64,000 bases of DNA from DASYXT01 sp035934555 (GCA_035934555.1 DASYXT010000073.1:20515-84514); one strand, 5' to 3'. Shown: positions 17,330-26,483, counted from the first letter of the stretch. Notes: generated by a model from the letters alone, not told the origin. Numbers and translations are program-made.

Positions 17330-19992
17330 AGAGTCTGTTCCAGCGACGTGCTTCGGGCACCGAATCAGGTCCGGCACGCCTGACGCTGGGTGCGTTTGGC
17401 AAGCATCCGGGCTGGGACGATCACATTTTGGGCATCGGTGTGGAAACCGAGACGTTGGCGCACCTCAAGCAAATCCTTTATGTGCAGGGGATCGGCAGCC
17501 AAATCGATTCCGGCGCCTGGGAGAAACTCGAATCGGAAAAGCGGCTGCCGGGGTTCGACCACACGTTTCTCGGATTGAGCCCGGGGCATGTCCTGCTTGG
17601 CCAGTTGTGGTCTTCAACTGATGGCAAAGGCCGCGCCAAATATCCGATGGTGCTGGCCATTGACGGGGAAGGCGTTTCCCCCGGGTTCGTCGTCAACGTG
17701 CTGTCCCCCGGATTGGAGAACCTCCGTGCAGCGTGCAAAGCTACCAACGCCGCTGAGCAAGTCGCCCAGCAATGCCGCTCCGCCCAGGAACAACTCCGCT
17801 CACTTCTTGCGCGGGAAAACGCTCGAGTTTCAGACCCGGGCCCGGGCGTGGACGCGCGCCAACGGTTTCTCGCCAATTCCCAACTCGGGCCGGACCGCCT
17901 CGGTTTTCTGCGCGCCTTGCACGAACTCAAAGCCGCGCCGGGAGCCTCTCGCGAAGCCAATGCACTGGCCTCGCTGCACCTACGAGTACCGCTCGGCGTA
18001 GAAACAACCCAGGAAGCCCTTCAGCTTTGGGCCGCCTTGTTGCGCTGCATCGTGCCCGAGCCCACCCCACTATTCCTGCTGGCCCGCGCCGGCGAACCCT
18101 GGCTCGACGTGCTCATCAACGACCCCGCGCCGGATGATTTCTTCTGTTTGCAAGCGGCGCCCCGCGCGTTGCCGCTAACGACTGAAATCCCCTACGGTCT
18201 GGCGCCCGATTTGTCAGAGCGCTGGTCTCACATCGAAGCAAAGTTCACTGGTGGTATCCCCCGGACTCCCCGGCCTGCGCAAAGCCCTTTGCCTCCTCCG
18301 CCCCCGGTGCCGCCGCCTTCCGCATCAGTCCGGCCCTCGCCCGGGCCTCCTCCTCCTCCGACCCACCCTGTGCCGCCGCCGCCACAAGCCGCTCGGCCCA
18401 GTCGGCCACCGCCGGCAGTGCCCACCCCCGCCCCATCAGCGCCTCAAAGACCAACCGCTCCCGCCCCTCCTGCCACTACGCCCGCCCCGGCGCGACGCTC
18501 GCCATTGCCTTGGCTGGCTCTTGGCTTACTAATCCTGGTTGTCGCTGGCGCGGTCTTCTGGCTTTTAAGCCGTCACCCGGATGGCAGCCCTGCTTCATTT
18601 GGGCAAAAGTCCCGGCCCAACGGCGCTTCGGCCGCGGCTCAACAGGAACACGACTTCCAAATTGCCCTGGCGGGGGCTCAAGCGGCGCAAGCAACCAAGG
18701 ATTATTCGAACGCTTTGGCTCAAGCCGAACTCGCGCTGAAATTGAAGCCCAACGACACCAATGCCGCCGAGTTGGTCGCGACGCTCAAACCGCTCGCCCA
18801 AGCCGCTGCCGTCGCCCGGCAGAAGTACCAAACCGCGACCAATGCGGCGACCCTGGCGCTGGTGCAAATGAATTATCAGGAAGCCACCAACCAGGCCGCC
18901 ATTGCCTTGGCGCTGCAACCCGACGACCCCACCGCATCCAAACTCCTGGCCGATGCCCAGCAAGGCCTTGCTGCCGGCGCTCAACAACAAAAATTCCAAG
19001 TCACTTTCGATGCGGCAAAATCTGCCTTTGAGGCCGGGCAGTTCGAGACGGCTGCTGCGCAGGCGGCGGCGGCCCTGACTCTGAGGCCAAACGACCCTGC
19101 CGCCGCCAAGCTCAGCGCCGACGCGCGCACTGCCCTTAAGGCCGAAGCCATGGTGACCCAGAAGCTTCAACAGTACCAGGCCGCCACCAACGCCGCCGCT
19201 TTGGCGCTCGGCCAAACCAATTTCCCCGAGGCGGCCCGCCAGGCTCAGGTTGCTCTCAGTCTTCAGCCGAACGATCCGGCCGCCCGGCAACTCAAAGCTC
19301 AAGCCGCTGCCGCAGCCGATTTGGCCTCCGCCCAGGCCGCCTTTTCTCGCGGGGATTACAGCACCGCCCAGGCCCTCGCCAAAGACCATCCCGGCTTGTC
19401 GCAGTTCACGAACCTGCTCGCCGCCATTGCCGCGGAACAAACCACCCTCGCCAATGATAGCCTTAGCCTTTCCAACGGGGATTACACTTTCATTCAGTCG
19501 CTGACCAGCTCGAGTTACGCCGGGAAACCGTCTTTCTCCAACTTGCTGGCCCAGGCCACGACCGAAAAGACCACCTTAGATACTTTGCAGCAACTCAAGC
19601 AAACCAACGGTTGGCAACAACTCAAGCAACGCCTCGCTGACCCGGCCCTCGCGGGGGTTCTCGCTAAACCCCCTTTCGCAGACTTGCGCACCTGGGCTGA
19701 TGCGCAGTCCACGGCCGCCGCTTCGGGCGCCACACCTGACTTGCAGCGCCTGGACACCGACCTGGAAGTCCTTCTGGTGCAGTTCGGGGTTCTGAAGGCT
19801 ACGGCTGCTGAAATCCATTTCGACGCCGCGCGCCAGACCAAGCCGCTGCCCTCAGGCGCGCTCGATGATCCACAGCCGTACCTGAACCGGGTCCAACGGC
19901 TCGAACAGGGATATAAAAATGGCGGCTGGCTGGACCAGGACAACCGCCAGAAGTACCTCACAAAAATCAGGGAAGCCATTAATTACCGCTAA
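17326..19992 (+). CDS. tagF: TagF fused to a transmembrane anchor and periplasmic TPR-like repeats
   Basis: This is 888 residues from ATG 17326, coupled to tssM by ATGA; a TTG three codons upstream is less likely. Residues 1-300 match TagF: GAFGKHPGWDDHI, a conserved G-F-D-H-T-F-L-G-L-S-P-G and KYPMVLAIDG. A Pro-rich linker of about 90 residues follows, then a transmembrane helix (LPWLALGLLILVVAGAVFWLL). After it come four TPR-like repeats and a C-terminal module clearly homologous to that of the pseudokinase at 744-4109 (shared G-D-Y-x-F-I-Q-x-L, L-L-x-Q-A-T, L-K-Q and K-P-P-F blocks). TagF normally represses T6SS from the cytoplasm, sometimes fused to PppA. A transmembrane-repeat fusion would give it a periplasmic half. 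The fusion is visible directly; its role is inferred. Confidence 0.85.
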   Translation: MKSLFQRRASGTESGPARLTLGAFGKHPGWDDHILGIGVETETLAHLKQILYVQGIGSQIDSGAWEKLESEKRLPGFDHTFLGLSPGHVLLGQLWSSTDGKGRAKYPMVLAIDGEGVSPGFVVNVLSPGLENLRAACKATNAAEQVAQQCRSAQEQLRSLLARENARVSDPGPGVDARQRFLANSQLGPDRLGFLRALHELKAAPGASREANALASLHLRVPLGVETTQEALQLWAALLRCIVPEPTPLFLLARAGEPWLDVLINDPAPDDFFCLQAAPRALPLTTEIPYGLAPDLSERWSHIEAKFTGGIPRTPRPAQSPLPPPPPVPPPSASVRPSPGPPPPPTHPVPPPPQAARPSRPPPAVPTPAPSAPQRPTAPAPPATTPAPARRSPLPWLALGLLILVVAGAVFWLLSRHPDGSPASFGQKSRPNGASAAAQQEHDFQIALAGAQAAQATKDYSNALAQAELALKLKPNDTNAAELVATLKPLAQAAAVARQKYQTATNAATLALVQMNYQEATNQAAIALALQPDDPTASKLLADAQQGLAAGAQQQKFQVTFDAAKSAFEAGQFETAAAQAAAALTLRPNDPAAAKLSADARTALKAEAMVTQKLQQYQAATNAAALALGQTNFPEAARQAQVALSLQPNDPAARQLKAQAAAAADLASAQAAFSRGDYSTAQALAKDHPGLSQFTNLLAAIAAEQTTLANDSLSLSNGDYTFIQSLTSSSYAGKPSFSNLLAQATTEKTTLDTLQQLKQTNGWQQLKQRLADPALAGVLAKPPFADLRTWADAQSTAAASGATPDLQRLDTDLEVLLVQFGVLKATAAEIHFDAARQTKPLPSGALDDPQPYLNRVQRLEQGYKNGGWLDQDNRQKYLTKIREAINYR

Positions 19993-20009
19993 CCAACCAT
20001 TCCAGGACT

Positions 20010-21098
20010 ATGAACGAGCGGATCGAAAAACTCCTCGGACCTGTTTCGCCTGAACAACCCTGCGGACCGGACCTTTCCTACGACGGCCGGTTTGACGAGT
20101 TGGAAACCATTCTCAAAGGCAAACCGGAAATCGATTTCGGCAACATCAAAAAGCCTGCTGAACCGCCGGATTGGCGCCAGCTACAGGAGAAGAGCGCCGA
20201 GTTCCTCACCCAATCGAAGCACCTGCGGCCGGCGCTGATGCTTTGCTGCAGCCTGCTCAAAACGAGCGGCTTGCCCGGCTTCCGCGACGGGGTGCAGTTG
20301 CTGCGCGGCCTCGTCGAGCAATACTGGACCTCCCTCTACCCACTGCTGGATCCTGAGGATAACAATGATCCCACTTACCGCCTCAATATCATCGGCGCGC
20401 TGACGGCTCCGCGCGGGTCGGTCACTGGTTGGCTCGCCATCATTGACAATCTCTACACCGCCCCGCTCTGCCAGGCCAAAGGCGCTGCACCGCTCACTTT
20501 TGACCAGCTCCAGACCGCGAAATCACCGCCGCCACCGGTCGAAGGCGCCCCTGCTCCGCCTAGCCTGGCGAGCCTGACGCCAATGTTGCGCGCCTGTGCC
20601 GACCAGGTCGCGATGCACCATCAGGCGCTGACCGAGACACTTGAAGCCGCCCAGGCGCTGGATCAATTCCTCGCAAATACTCTCACCGCACAGAAATCGA
20701 TGAGCTTTGATGACCTGTTCAAAGCTCTTCAGGAGATGATCACCGCGCTCGAACCGTTCCTGCCGGGCCAGGAAGGCCAGCCTGCGGGAGACGCGCCCGC
20801 CGATGGTGCTGCCACCGAAGCTGGGACAGACGGCGGCGGTGCCATGTTTGTGCGCGGCACCATTCGCTCGCGGTCCGATGCGGTCGCCGCACTCGAGAGC
20901 ATCTGCCAATACTATGATCAGGTTGAACCCGGCAGCCCTGTCCCGTTCCTGCTTCGCCGCGCCCAAAAGCTCGCGGCCATGAACTTTGTCCAGGCCGTGC
21001 AGGAACTGAACCTGGTCGCCGGCATGGACGCGCTGCGGCCGAGCATGGGCTCGGTTATTGATGGCCAGGCGCCGCCAGCCGATTTGCCGGCCAGCTAA
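20010..21098 (+). CDS. tssA: T6SS cap/assembly protein TssA
   Basis: This is 362 residues with the ImpA_N domain at the start: P-C-G-P-D-L-S-Y-D-G-R-F-D-E-L-E, followed by the D-W-R-Q-L-Q-E-K-S helix and W-T-S-L-Y-P-L-L-D-P-E-D. The C-terminus (R-S-R-S-D-A-V-A-A-L-E ... P-V-P-F-L-L-R-R-A) is typical of TssA variants carrying a short VasJ-like C-terminal domain. TssA primes sheath/tube polymerisation or caps the distal end. It lies 17 bases after tagF. Confidence 0.92.
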   Translation: MNERIEKLLGPVSPEQPCGPDLSYDGRFDELETILKGKPEIDFGNIKKPAEPPDWRQLQEKSAEFLTQSKHLRPALMLCCSLLKTSGLPGFRDGVQLLRGLVEQYWTSLYPLLDPEDNNDPTYRLNIIGALTAPRGSVTGWLAIIDNLYTAPLCQAKGAAPLTFDQLQTAKSPPPPVEGAPAPPSLASLTPMLRACADQVAMHHQALTETLEAAQALDQFLANTLTAQKSMSFDDLFKALQEMITALEPFLPGQEGQPAGDAPADGAATEAGTDGGGAMFVRGTIRSRSDAVAALESICQYYDQVEPGSPVPFLLRRAQKLAAMNFVQAVQELNLVAGMDALRPSMGSVIDGQAPPADLPAS

Positions 21099-21132
21099 CC
21101 GCCGCCGGTTCTACCTCTCACTCCGCCGTTGC

Positions 21133-22773
21133 ATGAGCGATCCCTCCTCATCATTCCCGATCCATCTCGGCGAGTCCGCCCAATTTGCCTGCGTCCGCGA
21201 CTTCTTCCGCGTGGCTGACTTCAATGACACCTCGCTGTGCCGGTTGCTCGGGATGCAGGATATGAGCGACTTGGGCCGCGTCGCCTGGGACCAGCTCCCG
21301 TTCGGCAATGCCCAGGGGCAGGCCACTGAGCCCAAGAGATCTTCGACCGGCGGGCTCGACTTGTTGCCAGTTGCCGAACCGGCCGCCCATGCCGGCGTCG
21401 CCGCGGCGGCCGCCGCCTCGAGCACATCTGCCGCGGCGAAGCCTTGCTCGCCAGGGCTCCAGTGGTGTATCGAGGTATTCATCCGTGGGTTGAAGGTAGA
21501 AGCCGAAAGTTCCCGACGCGTCTGTGGCGATGAAGTCTTCTCGGCCCTTTTGGCCCTGGGACTGTTGCGCCGCAGTGTGAAAAACCAAGCAACAGTCTTT
21601 TGCCCAGTGTGGGTCTATCCTGCCGACGGGTTCGTGATGGTCTCCGACCGCCGCGACGATCCTGAAACCGATGCCTACACACCCCCTGCGGACGTGGTTT
21701 TCCCCGCCATCTACGGTGGCACGCTGCGCTTCCTGAGGTTGCTTCCTCCCATTCCTGGCGGCGAAGCCTTGGATTTATGCGGCGGCTCAGGCATCGGCGC
21801 CTTGCGCCTGGCGCGCACGGGCCGTTCCGCCGCGACGGCGGATTTGACCGAGCGGTCTGCATTCTTTGCCGAGTTCAACGCGCGCCTGAACGATTTGCCT
21901 GTGACCAGCCTTTGCGGTGACCTCTATGTTCCGGCGGCAGGAAAGCAGTTCGACCTGATCTCAGCCCATCCGCCCTTTGTGCCCGACACTGGTGCCAAGA
22001 TGATTTACCGGGACGGCGGCGATACCGGAGAAGAGGTGACCCGCCGGATTATCGAAGGCCTTCCTGCATCACTGCGCCCGGGCGGCCTCTGCGTCATACT
22101 CTGTGTCGCGCGCGATACCAACGACGAAACTTTCGAACTCCGCGCCCGTCAGTGGCTGGGTGTGGCGGCCGAGTATTTTGACATCGTCTTCGGCCTTGAA
22201 AAGATTCTGTCCGTGGACGAGGTGGTCGAGTCGATGCGCCGCCGTAGCCAGGTGATGAGCGCGGCCGAAGCGGCCCAGTTACGGGCGCGCCTGCGAGCTT
22301 TGGGCACCCGCCAATTCGCTTACGGCGCGCTGTTTATTCAACGCTTTGCCGAACCGGTGAACGACCGGCCGTTGCGCATCCGCATTACGCCCAAAGCCGG
22401 CGCGGCCGAGTTCCAGCGTCTGCTCGCGTGGCGCCAGCACCGCCGCAAACCGGGATTTGCGCAATGGCTCGCCGGGTCTCGCCCTCGCCTCGCTCCCGAG
22501 CTCGAACTCACCGTCCGGCACCTGGTCCAGGAGGGATCCCTCGTCCCGGCCGAGTTTGTTTTCTCCATCAGCAACGGCGTCGAAAGCGCTTTGCGGCCGG
22601 ACGCCTGGATCGTGCCGCTTTTAGCTCGCCTCGAAGGCGCTCAATCCGTTGCGGACGTCTTTGCCCAGGCGCGCGATGAATTGCCCGCCGGGTTTGCCCT
22701 CGACGACTTCGCCGGCCTGGTCCAGGGCATGATTGAACGCGGTCTGCTGCTCAGCGAACCCTTGGCCCATTGA
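21133..22773 (+). CDS. Class I SAM-dependent methyltransferase in the T6SS operon
   Basis: This is 546 residues from ATG 21133; an in-frame ATG at 21058 overlaps tssA. The central Rossmann domain has motif I LDLCGGSGIGALRLA and the substrate-site motif S-A-H-P-P-F-V-P, the (N/D)PPY/F position of HemK/PrmC- and RsmC-type N-methyltransferases, here with His first. About 200 N-terminal residues (with an Ala-rich low-complexity loop) and about 130 C-terminal residues are not recognised. N-terminal and catalytic parts together resemble methyltransferases acting on protein or RNA side-chain nitrogens. It lies 34 bases after tssA on the same strand, so it is probably co-transcribed. The target is unknown; a T6SS component or a housekeeping substrate are both possible. 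Confidence 0.7.
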   Translation: MSDPSSSFPIHLGESAQFACVRDFFRVADFNDTSLCRLLGMQDMSDLGRVAWDQLPFGNAQGQATEPKRSSTGGLDLLPVAEPAAHAGVAAAAAASSTSAAAKPCSPGLQWCIEVFIRGLKVEAESSRRVCGDEVFSALLALGLLRRSVKNQATVFCPVWVYPADGFVMVSDRRDDPETDAYTPPADVVFPAIYGGTLRFLRLLPPIPGGEALDLCGGSGIGALRLARTGRSAATADLTERSAFFAEFNARLNDLPVTSLCGDLYVPAAGKQFDLISAHPPFVPDTGAKMIYRDGGDTGEEVTRRIIEGLPASLRPGGLCVILCVARDTNDETFELRARQWLGVAAEYFDIVFGLEKILSVDEVVESMRRRSQVMSAAEAAQLRARLRALGTRQFAYGALFIQRFAEPVNDRPLRIRITPKAGAAEFQRLLAWRQHRRKPGFAQWLAGSRPRLAPELELTVRHLVQEGSLVPAEFVFSISNGVESALRPDAWIVPLLARLEGAQSVADVFAQARDELPAGFALDDFAGLVQGMIERGLLLSEPLAH

Positions 22774-22809
22774 CCTCCGACCGCAAAAGCGGTTTGCTGA
22801 GGCTACTGA

Positions 22810-24027
22810 ATGAGCGACTCCAAACAGCCCATCGACGATTTGCGCATCGATCGCAGTGCTCGCACCGGCCGCCCAGCCTTCGGCTGGGTCCTGCCGCTGC
22901 TACTTGTGCTGGCGCTTGCGCTGGCTGCGCTCTGGTGGGTCACTCGCCCGCATCCGCTGGCGTTGCACACCGTCCTGGCGCGTGATACCCAATCGGCCCC
23001 TGCCGACCGAACTGTGCTGAATGCCTCGGGCTACGTCACTGCGCGGCGCGAGGCCACCGTTTCATCCAAAGTCACCGGCAAGGTTACTGAAGTGCTCATC
23101 GAAGAAGGCATGCACGTGCAGGAAGGCCAGGTCCTGGCGCGCCTGGATGACACCAACGTTCGCGCGAGTTTGCTCTTGGCCGAGGCCCAACTGGTCTCCG
23201 CCAGCAACGCCCTGGCCGAAACCCGCGTGCGCATCCGCGAAGCCGATCAGGAACTCCAACGCCAGGCCGGCCTGCTCAGCAATAATATCGCCACCCACGC
23301 TGACTATGACCATGCCCAGGCAGCTTACCTTGCTTACCAGGCGCATTTGCTCCAGCAGCAAGCCGACGTGCTCGTCGCCCAGCGCACCATCCAAACCTGG
23401 CAGCAACAACTCGATGATACCATCATCCGCTCCCCGTTCGCCGGCATTGTCACCTCCAAGAACGCGCAGCCGGGTGAAATGATTTCACCCATTTCCGCCG
23501 GCGGCGGGTTCACCCGGACCGGCATTGGCACCGTCGTGGATATGACCTCGCTCGAAATCGAAATTGATGTCAACGAGAGTTACATCAATCGCGTCGAGCC
23601 CGGCCAGCCGGTCGAAGCCGTGCTCGATGCCTATCCGGATTGGAAAATCCCCTGCAAAGTTATCGCCATCATCCCGACCGCCGACCGTCAGAAGTCCACC
23701 GTCAAGGTCCGCGTCGGCTTTGATAAACTGGACCCGCGCATTTTGCCCGACATGAGCGTCAAAGTCGCCTTTCACGAAATGGGTGGGACAGCGCCGGCGG
23801 GGCACGCGGTGATTGTTCCGCGCGCCGCGGTGCACCAACAGGATGGTCGTGACCTCGTCTTAGTCGTGCAAGACCAACACGCCCAACGCCGCTCAGTCGT
23901 CATCAGCAACTTCGGAGCCGACGAAGCCATCATTACCGCGGGCCTCAGTCCCGGAGAGAGAGTCGCGGTGGATTGGCCCGACACCGTTACCACTGGCGCT
24001 GCGGTTACCGAATCAAAAGCGCAGTGA
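22810..24027 (+). CDS. HlyD-type periplasmic adaptor (membrane fusion protein)
   Basis: This is 405 residues. An N-terminal transmembrane segment (WVLPLLLVLALALAALWWV) is followed by the biotinyl-lipoyl half motif (ASGYVTARREATVSSKVTGK ... VQEGQVLARLDD). Then come an alpha-helical hairpin with Q-rich helices (about 120-200), the second lipoyl half (D-D-T-I-I-R-S-P-F-A-G-I-V) and beta-barrel/membrane-proximal domains. Such adaptors couple an inner-membrane RND or MacB-type ABC pump to an outer-membrane channel. No pump or TolC gene lies next to it; the following gene is unrelated. It is the last gene in the run that starts with the T6SS genes (36-base gap), so shared transcription is possible. 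Confidence 0.85.
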   Translation: MSDSKQPIDDLRIDRSARTGRPAFGWVLPLLLVLALALAALWWVTRPHPLALHTVLARDTQSAPADRTVLNASGYVTARREATVSSKVTGKVTEVLIEEGMHVQEGQVLARLDDTNVRASLLLAEAQLVSASNALAETRVRIREADQELQRQAGLLSNNIATHADYDHAQAAYLAYQAHLLQQQADVLVAQRTIQTWQQQLDDTIIRSPFAGIVTSKNAQPGEMISPISAGGGFTRTGIGTVVDMTSLEIEIDVNESYINRVEPGQPVEAVLDAYPDWKIPCKVIAIIPTADRQKSTVKVRVGFDKLDPRILPDMSVKVAFHEMGGTAPAGHAVIVPRAAVHQQDGRDLVLVVQDQHAQRRSVVISNFGADEAIITAGLSPGERVAVDWPDTVTTGAAVTESKAQ

Positions 24028-24137
24028 AGCGGCGCCGGGCGGGGACGATCCGCCCCGACGTCTGTCGTTCTCCGGGCTTGTTAAACCCTGCGCTGGCCCT
24101 TATGGTGGCGGCTCGAAATTTTTCTGGAACTTTGATT

Positions 24138-25349
24138 ATGGCGAAAACTCAAAAGAAACACGTTCGTTCCCGCGAAGACATTTCCGAATTACCGGAGTGG
24201 CTAAAGGAAAAGCAATGTCCCCATAAACGCCAATATATGGCGGGCAAACGGATCATGCCGCGCAATCTGACCGGCAAGGAGTCGGTTGCGCACCTGATCG
24301 ACGAGGTGTTCCTGGCGTATAATTCCGCGCGGCTTAAGGAGGCCTGTCAGCTTTTCGCCAACAAAATGCTCGAACCGGATGTCACGATCGGCATGAGCAT
24401 CTCCGGTGCGCTCACGCCGGCCGGCCTCGGCTGCTCGAGCCTCATCCCGCTCATCAATGCCGGATTTGTCGATTGGATCGTGTCCACCGGCGCCAACCTC
24501 TACCACGACATGCATTTCGCGCTGAATTACCCGGTCCACGCCGGCAGCTTTAAATTCGACGACACCGACCTGCGCGATAACGACCTGGTGCGCATTTACG
24601 ACGTGGTGATTCCGTACTCGGATGGCCTGATGGCGACCGACGAAATCCTGCGCGACATCCTGGTTCAGCCCGAATTTCAAAAGGAGATGGGCACCGGCGA
24701 GTTGCATTATCTCCTCGGCCGGTACTGCAACGAATGGGAGCGCAAAAACAAGCTGAAGAATGTTTCGGTGCTCGCGGCGGCCTATCGCGCCGGAGTGCCG
24801 TGTTACACCTCGTCGCCCGGGGATTCGACGATTGGCATGAACGTCGCCGGAGTCGAGTTGCGCGGAAACAAACTGCGGATGAACCCGTCGATCGATGTGA
24901 ACGAGACGACGGCGTTCGTGCTCGCCGCCAAGCGCGCCGGCGGCAAAAGCGGCGTCGTGTTGTGGGGCGGCGGCAGTCCGAAAAACTTTATGCTCCAAAC
25001 CGAACCGCAAATTCAGGAAGTGCTGCGGATCAAAGAACTCGGCCAGGACTTTTTCATCCAGGTGACCGATGCCCGTCCCGATACGGGCGGCCTTTCGGGC
25101 GCCACGCCCAGCGAAGCGGTCAGTTGGGGGAAAGTCGATCCGACCAAGCTGCCGGATGCCGTGGTTTGCTACACGGACACGACGCTGGCGATGCCGCTGC
25201 TCACCCAATACGCTCTGTCCCGGCACAAGCCGCGCAAGTTGCGCCGACTCTATGATAACCGTGTCCGGATGATGCAAGCCCTGACGCGCGAATATTTCGT
25301 TCACAACAAGGTGAAGATGCTGGACGGGTCCGAGCCTAACCTCGATTGA
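24138..25349 (+). CDS. Deoxyhypusine-synthase-like protein
   Basis: This is 403 residues from ATG 24138; an upstream frame of 55 codons overlaps the previous gene. It belongs to the deoxyhypusine/homospermidine synthase family. The NAD-binding core is visible, and GGGSPKN aligns with the catalytic-lysine block of eukaryotic DHS (GGGxxKH). The hallmark PSEAVSWGK lies near the C-terminus. Bacteria lack eIF5A, so bacterial members are thought to act in polyamine metabolism, transferring an aminobutyl group from spermidine to an amine acceptor. The exact product cannot be read from sequence. It is monocistronic or paired with the following LOG gene (70-base gap). Confidence 0.85.
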   Translation: MAKTQKKHVRSREDISELPEWLKEKQCPHKRQYMAGKRIMPRNLTGKESVAHLIDEVFLAYNSARLKEACQLFANKMLEPDVTIGMSISGALTPAGLGCSSLIPLINAGFVDWIVSTGANLYHDMHFALNYPVHAGSFKFDDTDLRDNDLVRIYDVVIPYSDGLMATDEILRDILVQPEFQKEMGTGELHYLLGRYCNEWERKNKLKNVSVLAAAYRAGVPCYTSSPGDSTIGMNVAGVELRGNKLRMNPSIDVNETTAFVLAAKRAGGKSGVVLWGGGSPKNFMLQTEPQIQEVLRIKELGQDFFIQVTDARPDTGGLSGATPSEAVSWGKVDPTKLPDAVVCYTDTTLAMPLLTQYALSRHKPRKLRRLYDNRVRMMQALTREYFVHNKVKMLDGSEPNLD

Positions 25350-25419
25350 GGCCAATCTGTCCCAATGGTCCCAATCCGGCGCTTGAGCGGGAAGGCGGCT
25401 GAGCGTATTTTGCCGCCCT

Positions 25420-26451
25420 ATGTTGAAGGCAGAAAAGCCGCCCGTGGACCCCGAGCTGAAGCGGCGCATCGACGACCTGCTCGCCTATAAAGGCGGCGGG
25501 TTCAATCAAGAGAACGTCGCCGACATCATCGAGAACGCGCTCAAGCTGCTGACCGATGTCAAAGATACCGGCGATGTGCGCGTGATTCAAACCGCGCTGC
25601 GCGAGCTGCGCTACGCCTTCAAGCTGTTCGCCCCCTACGCCGGTGTCCGCAAGGTGACCATCTTCGGCTCCGCGCGCACGTTGCCGACGCGGATGGAATA
25701 TCAGCAGGCGGTCGAGTTTGGGCGCAAGATTAGGGAGGCGGGGTTCATGGTGATAACCGGCGCCGGCGGCGGGATCATGCATGCCGGCCACGAAGGCGCC
25801 GGTCCGGAGAACAGTTTCGGCGCCAACATCCGCCTGCCCTGGGAGCAAGCCGCCAACCCCGTCATCCGCGAGGATAAAAAGCTGGTTACCTTCAAGTATT
25901 TCTTCACACGCAAATTGATCTTTGTCCGGCATTCAGATGCCATTGTCCTGTTCCCCGGCGGGTTCGGCACCATGGACGAGGGCTACGAGGCCCTGACTTT
26001 GATGCAGACCGGCAAGAGCCAATTGATGCCGCTGGTGCTGATCGATCGCCCGGGCGGCACTTATTGGAAAACCTGGGACAAACACGTCCGCGAGCACTTG
26101 CTCCGCGACCAGTTGATTTCTCCGGATGACCTGAACCTGTACCAAATCACCGATGATACCGATCAGGCGGTGAAGATCATCACACGCTTCTATCGTAATT
26201 TCCACTCGAGCCGGTTCGTCAAGGACCTGTTTGTCATCCGTCTCAAGCATCCGCCCTCCGATTCCGCCGTGCAGGCTCTGAACGAAGACTTTGCGGACCT
26301 GATCACGACTCCGCCCATTGAACGGATTGACGCAACCGCCGACGAAATCGCTGATGATGACAACGTGGATTTGCCCCGCATCGCGTTCGGGTTTAACCGC
26401 CGCGATTATGGAAGATTGCGGCAGCTCATCGATGTCCTGAACGGGATCTAA
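25420..26451 (+). CDS. LOG-family (TIGR00730-like) nucleoside 5'-monophosphate phosphoribohydrolase
   Basis: This is 343 residues, with both LOG signatures: G-A-G-G-G-I-M-H-A-G-H-E-G-A and PGGFGTMDE. Members hydrolyse the N-glycosidic bond of nucleoside monophosphates, including cytokinin nucleotides, and were formerly annotated as lysine decarboxylases. The N-terminal 85 residues form a helical extension beyond the minimal LOG fold, and the C-terminal 100 residues are also longer than usual. The stop is followed within five bases by a palindromic repeat (26456-26483). Confidence 0.85.
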   Translation: MLKAEKPPVDPELKRRIDDLLAYKGGGFNQENVADIIENALKLLTDVKDTGDVRVIQTALRELRYAFKLFAPYAGVRKVTIFGSARTLPTRMEYQQAVEFGRKIREAGFMVITGAGGGIMHAGHEGAGPENSFGANIRLPWEQAANPVIREDKKLVTFKYFFTRKLIFVRHSDAIVLFPGGFGTMDEGYEALTLMQTGKSQLMPLVLIDRPGGTYWKTWDKHVREHLLRDQLISPDDLNLYQITDDTDQAVKIITRFYRNFHSSRFVKDLFVIRLKHPPSDSAVQALNEDFADLITTPPIERIDATADEIADDDNVDLPRIAFGFNRRDYGRLRQLIDVLNGI

Positions 26452-26455
26452 CAGG

Positions 26456-26483
26456 AAAGCGCCAGAGAGGGCTGGCGCAGTCC
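26456..26483 (-). repeat. Family-2 palindromic repeat, minus-orientation copy
   Basis: The stem GCGCCAG ... CTGGCGC carries a flank reading CAGTCC on the plus strand. It is the inverted partner of the copy at 26568-26593, about 85 bases away. It directly follows the LOG stop codon and could also work as a transcription barrier. Confidence 0.7.

Noticed and set aside
24201..25469. Minus-strand open frame of 422 codons opposite the DHS-like gene
   Set aside because: It is antisense to a protein with clear family motifs.
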